From: B16-G9 sp964400655
GTDB taxonomy: Bacteria; Bacteroidota; Bacteroidia; Bacteroidales; F082
DNA: 21,594 nucleotides
Direction: 5' to 3'
NCBI GenBank assembly: GCA_964400655.1
Contig: CAYNVN010000043.1
Coordinates: 1 to 21,594 of the forward strand
The translations under genes and the position numbers were made by a program. Shown here piece by piece: positions 1 to 6,521 of the stretch; within the stretch, counting starts at the first letter, position 1; every line of letters begins with the position of its first letter. The notes beneath the pieces are model-generated. The model was not told where the DNA came from. It did no database searches and saw only the letters and a program-made list of their open reading frames with translations.

Positions 1-116
1 CTCCAAACGGCAAACTGCAGGCATTGCCGGAACCGTTCCAAAAACCTATAATCCCCAACCGCTTCATCCAATGTACCGATTCAACACCTCATGCGGATAA
101 AACAACTATTGAATCA

Positions 117-137
117 TTGCAATAAAAAGTATCTTTG
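117..137 (+). promoter_or_regulatory. Bacteroidota-type promoter of the EEP enzyme gene
   Basis: TATCTTTG at 130-137 is a perfect match to the TAnnTTTG element recognised by the primary sigma factor of Bacteroidota. TTG triplets lie upstream at 109-111 (18-nt spacer) and 117-119; the former has nearly the usual spacing. Transcription would begin near 142-144, giving a very short leader of about 9 nt before the ATG at 152. A three-codon mini-ORF (144-155) overlaps that ATG and is probably meaningless. Confidence 0.65.
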
Positions 138-151
138 CGAAAAATGAAATT

Positions 152-1432
152 ATGAAGAAGTTACTTTTTCCCGTTTTTCTTATTTTTTTTATCGGGACGG
201 TACAGGCACAGGATACGCTTACGGTTTTACAATATAACCTGCTGCAATACGGCAACAATTACGGCGGATGCAACTCCACAAACAACAAGGTAAGCACCAA
301 AGACGGATACATAAAAACCATTGTTAACTATGTAAAACCCGATATTTTTACCGTAAACGAAATGGTGGCATCCGAAGCCATGATGGAACATTTGCTGGGC
401 GTGCTGAACACTTCGTGGACAAACCGCTATCAGCGACCGGCATTTATTAAAGACAACGCGCCCTATCTTGCCAATGTGCTCTACTACAATTCGCGAAAAC
501 TTACCTTTCAGAAACAATACATTGCCCAAAGCTATGTGCGCGACATAAACGTTTACCAACTCTATTACAACTCGCCAAACCTTGTAAACGGCGATACTGC
601 TTTTGTAATATGTGTGGTGGCACATTTAAAGGCCGGATCGGGTACCGACAACAGCAACAAACGTAAAGTAATGGCAGCCAACACCATGAACTTTATCAAA
701 AACCTTGACCAAAACGCCAACTATCTGTTAATGGGTGATTTTAACCTGTATAACGATTCGGAACCCGCCTGGCAGCAATTTACCGGCAACAGCAATCAAA
801 ACATCAATTTTAACGATCCGGTAAACCAAAGCGGCAACTGGAACAACAACTATGCTTTCCGGTATTATCACACACAGTCAACACACAATTACGACAACGG
901 GTGTGCCTCATATGGCGGTATGGACGACAGGTTTGATTTTATTTTGATATCCAACTACATTAAAAGCGGAACAGAACATGTTAAATATGTTAACGGAAGC
1001 TATTGGGCCGTGGGGCAGGATGGCAAACATTTTAACAAAGGATTGCTCGATTCGCCAACCAACACTTCGGTTCCTTCCGGTGTTTTATCTGCACTGGGCA
1101 ATAATTCCGATCACCTGCCGGTAACCCTTAAATTAAGCATCGATCAGCCGGTGGGTATCGACGAATATCAATATTCGCAGTTTACCGGAATCAGCTTTAC
1201 AAATCCGGTTGAAAATTGGTTGCAGCTACAAATCTCGGCAGCCGTAAACGGCAAAAGCTCACTGCAAATTTTCGATTTAACGGGCAGGCTTATGTTAAAG
1301 CAGGCCGTAACACTGAAAAAAGGAAACAATTTAGTCGGCACCGATATTTCTAATCTAAGCACAGGACTTTACATTATCAGGCTCACCGATAAGAATAATA
1401 TTTCCGTGTCAAGAAAAATGATAAAACGTTAA
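152..1432 (+). CDS. Secreted endonuclease/exonuclease/phosphatase-fold enzyme with T9SS sorting domain
   Basis: A 426-residue exported enzyme of the EEP superfamily (DNase I-like metal-dependent phosphoesterases). Seen: a signal peptide (residues 1-20, ending VQA-Q) and the superfamily motifs in order: Asn29 in VLQYNLL, Glu70 in VNEM (metal ligand), His158 in VVAHL, Asp196 and Asn198 in MGDFN, Asp262 in RFDFI, and Asp320-His321 in SDH. Residues about 345-426 form a type A T9SS C-terminal domain (FTNPVENWLQL, IFDLTGRLML, STGLYIIRL, final basic RKMIKR). The enzyme is therefore expected to cross the outer membrane and be released or surface-anchored. All catalytic positions look intact. The family includes nucleases, sphingomyelinases and phosphatases, and the substrate cannot be read from the sequence; a nuclease or phosphodiesterase is the plain guess. 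It is a single-gene unit with its own promoter, convergent with the next gene. Confidence 0.85.
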   Translation: MKKLLFPVFLIFFIGTVQAQDTLTVLQYNLLQYGNNYGGCNSTNNKVSTKDGYIKTIVNYVKPDIFTVNEMVASEAMMEHLLGVLNTSWTNRYQRPAFIKDNAPYLANVLYYNSRKLTFQKQYIAQSYVRDINVYQLYYNSPNLVNGDTAFVICVVAHLKAGSGTDNSNKRKVMAANTMNFIKNLDQNANYLLMGDFNLYNDSEPAWQQFTGNSNQNINFNDPVNQSGNWNNNYAFRYYHTQSTHNYDNGCASYGGMDDRFDFILISNYIKSGTEHVKYVNGSYWAVGQDGKHFNKGLLDSPTNTSVPSGVLSALGNNSDHLPVTLKLSIDQPVGIDEYQYSQFTGISFTNPVENWLQLQISAAVNGKSSLQIFDLTGRLMLKQAVTLKKGNNLVGTDISNLSTGLYIIRLTDKNNISVSRKMIKR

Positions 1433-1436
1433 TTGG

Positions 1437-2459
1437 TTACCACTCCCAGCCAAAACCGGTATGTAAAACGTAATCGGTTTCCGAAGCCCCTGCAACCGGC
1501 CTGTTATCGTAGTTAAGCGAGCAGCCCAGTTTAATGTAAAAATCGAGCGGCAGGTCGTATTTCATATCGAAATTAAAGTCAACACGCCATCTTCCCGCTT
1601 CCGTAATACCCGGAAACACTTTGGCAGTGGTAACCAGGCTAAGATCGCCCATATCAAAAAGGTTGAGTTCCGTTCCAACAAAACCTTCCCAGCTGTTGGT
1701 ATTGGTTGCGGGTTCATCGGAAGGGGAGTATTTTTCGTTGTTAAACGAAGCACCTGCCGAAAACCCCCAGTAAGCATGATTACTGTGAATAATATATTTA
1801 CCGATACCCAGCATCCCGTTCCACCGGGCATCCAGTTTTTGTTCGGTATTCGATAAGTAGGTTGCCGTTACAGGCAGATACCAGTCTCGCGGAAGATAAT
1901 ATTTGTATGAGATGCCTCCTTCGGTTCGTCGTATGGCATCCGTACTGTCCTGAAACGAAAACATGGTGCTGAAGTTAATGTCAAGCGACCACCGGTTGGC
2001 AAGATATCCCAAAGTACTCCATGTGGAGAATGTTTTCAGATTGTTTGCTTTGGCAAGGTCGAAACCCACATCGATGGTAGCATAAACACGGTCCCAAAAC
2101 CCCTTGTCAACCGATTTAAAATAAACCATCTCCTCAGGTTTAACAACTGTGGTTTCTCCCTTATAGGATGTAATGGTTATTTGATCTTTGGCCGTGGTCA
2201 TAAAATTTCCGTTGATACGTTTGCCGTTGGACAGGGTAATCAAAAAGAAGGAGTTTGAATAGATCTCCTCTATTCCGTTCCATTCAATTTTGAAATCATT
2301 GTCGCTGTAGTCGGTTTCAATGGTTACCACCCCCCTGTCGAGCGATTTAAGTTCACCAACAATATTATCTCCGTTAATAAGAATTAACGAATCGTTTTGC
2401 GACATTAAAACAGCCGGTATAAATAAACTTAAAAGGAAAAAATAAACAACCGGTTTCAT
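1437..2459 (-). CDS. DUF481-like outer-membrane beta-barrel protein
   Basis: A 340-residue protein with a signal peptide (1-20, ending LMS-Q). Residues about 25-115 hold two similar blocks of roughly 45 residues: NGD.IVGELKSLDRGVVTIET followed by the IEW..IEEIYS segment, then SNGKRINGNF..AKDQITITS followed by the VVKPEEMVYFKS segment. They resemble a duplicated small beta (LSm/SH3-like) module. Residues about 125-340 are alternating aromatic/polar strands typical of a DUF481 (YdiY-like) barrel, and the chain ends in Trp, as outer-membrane barrels usually end in an aromatic residue. DUF481 proteins are poorly characterised; YdiY of E. coli is described as salt/acid induced. The gene is convergent with the EEP gene, with only 4 nt between the stop codons and no visible terminator. 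No function beyond outer-membrane location is claimed. Confidence 0.8.
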   Translation of the reverse strand: MKPVVYFFLLSLFIPAVLMSQNDSLILINGDNIVGELKSLDRGVVTIETDYSDNDFKIEWNGIEEIYSNSFFLITLSNGKRINGNFMTTAKDQITITSYKGETTVVKPEEMVYFKSVDKGFWDRVYATIDVGFDLAKANNLKTFSTWSTLGYLANRWSLDINFSTMFSFQDSTDAIRRTEGGISYKYYLPRDWYLPVTATYLSNTEQKLDARWNGMLGIGKYIIHSNHAYWGFSAGASFNNEKYSPSDEPATNTNSWEGFVGTELNLFDMGDLSLVTTAKVFPGITEAGRWRVDFNFDMKYDLPLDFYIKLGCSLNYDNRPVAGASETDYVLHTGFGWEW

Positions 2460-2489
2460 AAGGTGATGTTTATTGGAAAATATCTTTTG

Positions 2490-2497
2490 TAAAGATA
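2490..2497 (-). promoter_or_regulatory. Possible -10 element of the DUF481-like gene
   Basis: On the minus strand this reads TATCTTTA, one mismatch from TAnnTTTG. It lies about 30 nt upstream of the ATG at 2459. No convincing TTG element is seen at the usual spacing. Confidence 0.35.
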
Positions 2498-2527
2498 AAA
2501 ATAATACCCGACTCTTAATTTATAGGT

Positions 2528-2755
2528 GATGTTGTTTAAAGTTAACTTATTGGTTATAACAGTAAAATATTTAATGTGTCTGTTCAAAAAGTAATTTTTA
2601 GTTATATTATCAGTCTAAGCAATAGTTGTCACACTGAGCGAAGTCGAAGCGTGATGCATTCTTCGACTACGCTCAGAATGACACGCTTTTACTTTTTGAA
2701 CGTTCTTATAAAATAGAATATTTATATTCTCAAGCGCTTAACGTTAAACAACCTC
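2528..2755. mobile_element. MITE-like foldback element, copy 1 (228 bp)
   Basis: This fills most of the 324-bp gap between the DUF481 gene and the downstream ClC gene. The ends are inverted repeats: GATGTTGTTTAAAGTTAA at the left, and GAGGTTGTTTAACGTTAA when the right end is read on the other strand. Further in, GTTCAAAAAGTAA (2582-2594) is perfectly inverted at 2689-2701. A central hairpin pairs CTGAGCGAAGTCGAAG (2634-2649) with its near-complement at 2661-2676. The trinucleotide GGT flanks both ends (2525-2527 and 2756-2758), as a 3-bp target duplication would. It is AT-rich and has no ORF. It aligns end to end with the reverse complement of 19344-19547. Its right end lies 28 bp past the stop codon of the leftward ClC gene, so it may also act as that gene's 3' structure. 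Confidence 0.75.
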
Positions 2756-2783
2756 GGTGATGGCACGGAAAAGTTATAAAAAA

Positions 2784-4553
2784 TCATTCGTCCGATATCT
2801 CTTCCAGCAGCTTGCGGTAGGTGGAAAAAACGCGTGCCCGCGAAACAAACCCGATATATTTACCGTTTTTTACAACAACCATATTGTAGTTTCCCGACTT
2901 TTGAAATTTTTGAGCAACCGACTCCATATTTTCGTCGGGCGACACCGTAATTTCAGGCATAAACATAAGCTCGCTAACAAAAACTTTATCGTAAAGTTCC
3001 GGTTTAAAAATGATGTTGCGGATATCGTTCACAAACACCAGTCCGTAAAAGGTACGGTCGTCATCAACCACCGGAATAATATTTCTTTCCGATTGCGAAA
3101 TCACTTTAACAAGATTGCCAAGGGTAGCATCTTTATGGATGGTTTTAAAATTGGTTTCAATCAGTTTTTTTACGTTCATCATCATCAACACTGCCCTGTC
3201 TTTATGATGGGTAAGCAGTTCGCCGCGTTCGGCCAGCCGCTTGGTGTAAATGGAATGCGGCTCAAAATACATGATGGTAAGATATGATACCGTGGCGGTA
3301 ATAATCAAAGGTGTGAAAAGGCTGTAGCCTCCCGTAAACTCGGCAATTAAAAAGATTCCCGTCAGCGGGGCGTGCATCACACCGGCCATCACCCCCGACA
3401 TACCTACCAGTGCCGTGGCATTTACCGGTATATCCACAAAGGGCAACAAATTGATAAGTTCACCGAAAATACCGCCGAAAATACCGCCCACAAACAACGA
3501 CGGGGCAAAAATACCCCCAACGCCACCCGACCCGGATGTTAGCGACATGGCGATTACCTTAATAAAAACAATGGCTGTCAGCAGCAGCAGTATTAAACTT
3601 AGCGAACGGGGTTCGCCAAAAAGCTTTTCATTAATTACCATGTGTGTTTCGCCGTTAATAAGCTGCCGCAAAAACTCGTAACCTTCACCGTACAACGAAG
3701 GGAAAACAAAAATTAAAATGCCCACCAGCGAACTTCCTGTTAAAACCCGTTGCCAGAGCTTTGTTATCGATTTAATCTTTTTCTCAACAAACAAGGTGGT
3801 TTTTGTAAAATAGAGCGAAACAAATCCGGTAAGCAGGCCCAGCAATATGTACCAGGGGAGATTTTCTATTTGAAAATCGTCGGTAAAATGAAAGGAGAAC
3901 AAAACACCCGAGCCCATCAGAAAATAGGCTACCGATGCTGCTGTGGCTGCCGATATCAACAGAGGTATCAAACTGGCCATGGTAAGATCGAGCATCAGCA
4001 CCTCAAGCGAAAAAACCACTGCCGCAATGGGAGCTTTAAAAATACCGGCAATGGCACCCGAAGCACCTGCACCGATAAGGATAATGATGGTTTTTTGATT
4101 TAACCTGAACAGCCGCCCGAGATAGGAACCGAAGGAGCTTCCCGTAAGTACAATGGGAGCCTCAAGGCCCACCGAGCCCCCAAATGCAATGGTAAAGGTA
4201 CTGCCAACCATCGACGAGTACATGTTGTGCCGTTCGATGTGCCCGTTCTTTTTTGAAATGGCATGTAATATATTGCTCACCCCGTGACCGATATCGGCTT
4301 TAATAACATATTTGGCAAACAGCACCGTAATGGAAATACCAATTAACGGAAAAAACAGATAGATGGTTTTTCCCACACCAAAATCAAAACCGCTTGTAAC
4401 CAGCGAATGGGTGTAGTGTACAATGTTTTTCAGCATTACTGCCGACAATCCGCTCAGCAGGCCTATTATCAAGCTTAAAATAAGCACCAGTTGCCGGAGA
4501 TTTTTGCCGGCAAACCGTTGGGTGATCTTAATAAACCTCCTGTTATGCTTCAT
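2784..4553 (-). CDS. ClC-family anion channel/transporter with CBS pair (downstream copy)
   Basis: A 589-residue inner-membrane protein of the ClC family. Seen: the membrane domain at about 20-440, with the gating-glutamate loop GLEAP (Glu131), GGIFAP at 346-351 and SIYT with Tyr436. A CBS pair follows at about 458-585 (DATLGNLVKV...PVVDDD...VNDIRN, then FVSELMFMP...). In ClC family terms these are the external gate, the GxFxP pore helix, the pore Tyr, and a cytosolic domain that often binds adenine nucleotides. Oddities: the loop that is GSGIP in E. coli ClC reads GHGVS here, so the pore Ser is replaced by His90; and the internal proton glutamate is Val185, after the conserved Glu184. Chloride transport is likely, but exchanger versus channel cannot be settled. 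The start lies 5 nt after the stop of the upstream paralogue, so the two are almost certainly cotranscribed and perhaps translationally coupled. Confidence 0.92.
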   Translation of the reverse strand: MKHNRRFIKITQRFAGKNLRQLVLILSLIIGLLSGLSAVMLKNIVHYTHSLVTSGFDFGVGKTIYLFFPLIGISITVLFAKYVIKADIGHGVSNILHAISKKNGHIERHNMYSSMVGSTFTIAFGGSVGLEAPIVLTGSSFGSYLGRLFRLNQKTIIILIGAGASGAIAGIFKAPIAAVVFSLEVLMLDLTMASLIPLLISAATAASVAYFLMGSGVLFSFHFTDDFQIENLPWYILLGLLTGFVSLYFTKTTLFVEKKIKSITKLWQRVLTGSSLVGILIFVFPSLYGEGYEFLRQLINGETHMVINEKLFGEPRSLSLILLLLTAIVFIKVIAMSLTSGSGGVGGIFAPSLFVGGIFGGIFGELINLLPFVDIPVNATALVGMSGVMAGVMHAPLTGIFLIAEFTGGYSLFTPLIITATVSYLTIMYFEPHSIYTKRLAERGELLTHHKDRAVLMMMNVKKLIETNFKTIHKDATLGNLVKVISQSERNIIPVVDDDRTFYGLVFVNDIRNIIFKPELYDKVFVSELMFMPEITVSPDENMESVAQKFQKSGNYNMVVVKNGKYIGFVSRARVFSTYRKLLEEISDE

Positions 4554-4558
4554 GGTTG

Positions 4559-6331
4559 TTATTCTTCCGAAAATGCTTTAAGCAGCTGACGATACTTTGA
4601 AAAAACATTGGCACGCGATACAAAACCTTCGTACTTCCCGTCTTTTAATACCACCAGGTTGTATTTTCCCGACTGCTGGAATTTGGCGGCAACGGTTTCC
4701 ATATCATCACTCCAGTCAACAATGTTCGACGGCATAAACATCAATTCTCTTACACTTTTGTTATAGAGTTCGGGCTTGAACATGATGTTCCTGATTTGAT
4801 CAAGAATAATAATTCCGTAAAAATTACGCTCATCATCCACCACCGGAAAGATGTTTCTTGTTGATTTGGCAATTACCTTAACCAGGTCGCCCAGGGTTGC
4901 ATCGGGATGAATCGTGCTGAAATTATGCTCTACCAAACCGCTTACGTCCATCATGGTCAGTACCGCCTGATCTTTATTATGGGTAATATGTTCGCCGCGA
5001 TTGGCAAGCTGAATGGTATAAATCGATTTTGGCGAAAGCAGTCGCGTAATACCGTAAGAGGTGGTAGCCACCATCATAATGGGTAAAAACAGTTCGTACC
5101 CTCCGGTTATTTCGGCAATAAGGAAAATGGCCGTCAGCGGTGCATGCACCACTCCCGCCAGCAATCCGGCCATCCCCGCAAGGGCATAATTACTAACCGG
5201 AAGGGTGGCTATGCCCAAATGATTTAATACCTGTGCAAAAAGCAGCCCGGTCATGGCTCCGATAAAAAGGGTAGGTGCAAAAATACCGCCCACACCTCCG
5301 GCCCTGAAAGTAATGGAGGTTGCAACAACCTTCATCACCACAATGCCGAACAAAAGCACCAGTCCGATGGTAATGTTATCTTTAAAGTTGTAAAACAGGC
5401 TTTCGTGAAAAACAAAAGATGTATTTCCGCGCAAAGCTTCGTTTATATCTTCGTAACCTTCACCGTAAAGCGACGGCAACAAAAAAATCAACAATCCCAG
5501 TGCCAGCCCTCCGAACAGAAACTTCCACCACCAGCCTTTAAGTTTATCGAAAAGCCGGCCCGTAAAAACATAAACTTTTATAAAGTAGGCCGATACCAAT
5601 GAGGTAAAAACACCCAGTCCGATATAAAAAACGGTTTCGGTAAGATTGAAATAATACTTTACTTCAAAGGGGTACAAAACATCCTGTCCCAGAAAAAAAT
5701 AGGAGGTTAATGCAGCCGTAATGGAAGCCAGCAACAAGGGCACCAGCGCCGTCATGGTCATGTCAAACAAAATCACCTCCAAAGCAAAAACGATGGCGGC
5801 GATGGGTGCTTTAAAAATGGCCGACATGGCTGCCGCCGATGCAAATCCCAAAATGGAAACCACCTGTTTATAGTTTAGTCCCAGGGCTTTTGCAAGGTTC
5901 GACCCGTACGCCGCACCCGTAACAACCGTTGGTCCTTCAAGTCCTACCGACCCCCCGAAACTTACCGTTAAAGCACTGGAGATAACCGACGAAAACATAT
6001 TGTGCTTTTTAATAAATCCGTGTTGTTTCGAAATGGCATACAACACATTGGGAATACCGTCGCGCACCTCCTGCCGTAAAATATATTTTACAAAAATAAT
6101 GGTCAGTAAAATACCCACAGCCGGATAAATTACATACTGAATATTAAAATAATCGACACTAAAATCGCTGGTTAACAGTTGCCTCAGGTAGTAAACAATG
6201 TTTTTCATTACAACCGCCACCATGCCGCCCAAAAAGCCAATGATAATACTTAAAATAATCATTAACCGTTTTGGGGCCACGCGCCTGCTGAGAATCAGCC
6301 ATCTGTCAAAAAATCTTCGTTTTCTTTTCAC
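4559..6331 (-). CDS. ClC-family anion channel/transporter with CBS pair (upstream copy)
   Basis: First gene of the ClC pair, about 590 residues, clearly a paralogue of its neighbour along the whole length including the CBS domains. Numbering from the GTG start: GLEGP loop with gating Glu132, Glu185 followed by Val186 where exchangers often have a second Glu, GGIFAP near 348-353, SIYT with Tyr438, and a CBS pair at about 461-586. The anion-selectivity loop is RDGIP, so Asp91 stands where E. coli ClC has Ser107. Start choice: the longest frame begins with TTG at 6340, but that TTG is the end of a perfect TAnnTTTG promoter element. GTG at 6331 gives MKRKRRFFDRW, matching the paralogue's MKHNRRFIKIT in position and character, so I prefer it. 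The substrate is probably chloride, by family. Neither member of the pair shows a disrupted core. Confidence 0.9.
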   Translation of the reverse strand: MKRKRRFFDRWLILSRRVAPKRLMIILSIIIGFLGGMVAVVMKNIVYYLRQLLTSDFSVDYFNIQYVIYPAVGILLTIIFVKYILRQEVRDGIPNVLYAISKQHGFIKKHNMFSSVISSALTVSFGGSVGLEGPTVVTGAAYGSNLAKALGLNYKQVVSILGFASAAAMSAIFKAPIAAIVFALEVILFDMTMTALVPLLLASITAALTSYFFLGQDVLYPFEVKYYFNLTETVFYIGLGVFTSLVSAYFIKVYVFTGRLFDKLKGWWWKFLFGGLALGLLIFLLPSLYGEGYEDINEALRGNTSFVFHESLFYNFKDNITIGLVLLFGIVVMKVVATSITFRAGGVGGIFAPTLFIGAMTGLLFAQVLNHLGIATLPVSNYALAGMAGLLAGVVHAPLTAIFLIAEITGGYELFLPIMMVATTSYGITRLLSPKSIYTIQLANRGEHITHNKDQAVLTMMDVSGLVEHNFSTIHPDATLGDLVKVIAKSTRNIFPVVDDERNFYGIIILDQIRNIMFKPELYNKSVRELMFMPSNIVDWSDDMETVAAKFQQSGKYNLVVLKDGKYEGFVSRANVFSKYRQLLKAFSEE

Positions 6332-6337
6332 AACCGG

Positions 6338-6345
6338 CAAAGGTA
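6338..6345 (-). promoter_or_regulatory. -10 element of the ClC operon
   Basis: The minus strand reads TACCTTTG, a perfect TAnnTTTG element. Its last three bases are the alternative TTG start of the ClC gene. Transcription from it would start at about 6330-6333, at or beside the GTG at 6331, giving a leaderless or nearly leaderless mRNA. No TTG was found at the standard upstream spacing, so confidence is moderate. Confidence 0.5.
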
Positions 6346-6406
6346 AAAATTATTAAAACGTAAGGCTTTAAATGTCAAAAAGAAATAAAAGCCGCCGCTT
6401 TTTTGT

Positions 6407-6436
6407 TTGTCTATCCCTGTTACTATACTACCTTTG
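6407..6436 (+). promoter_or_regulatory. Promoter of porZ-recO
   Basis: TTTG ending at 6409, a 19-nt spacer, then TACCTTTG at 6429-6436. This is a full match to the Bacteroidota -33/-7 consensus. Transcription would begin near 6442, leaving a leader of about 80 nt before the ATG at 6522. It lies in the 180-bp divergent gap shared with the ClC operon. Confidence 0.75.
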
Positions 6437-6521
6437 CCTTTTTACAATAAACAAGCAGTTTTTTAGTTATTAGTATAATTTAAAACGTTAGCCAAACGCT
6501 GTTTTTTTTGAAAATATATTT

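Noticed and set aside
1..125. Possible 3' end of an upstream gene (plus frame ending TAA at 123-125) or 5' end of a leftward gene
   Set aside because: Plus frame 3 and one minus frame both stay open for a few dozen codons with plausible composition, but the stretch is too short to choose and neither matches a family I recognise.
2757..3287. Rightward 176-codon open frame
   Set aside because: It lies antisense inside the ClC coding region, has His/Asn/Lys-heavy composition typical of reverse-strand reading, and matches no family.
6387..6402. AAAAGC-CGCC-GCTTTT hairpin followed by T-rich sequence in the ClC/porZ gap
   Set aside because: Only 2 G-C pairs in the stem and it sits just before the porZ promoter between divergent genes, where no terminator is needed.
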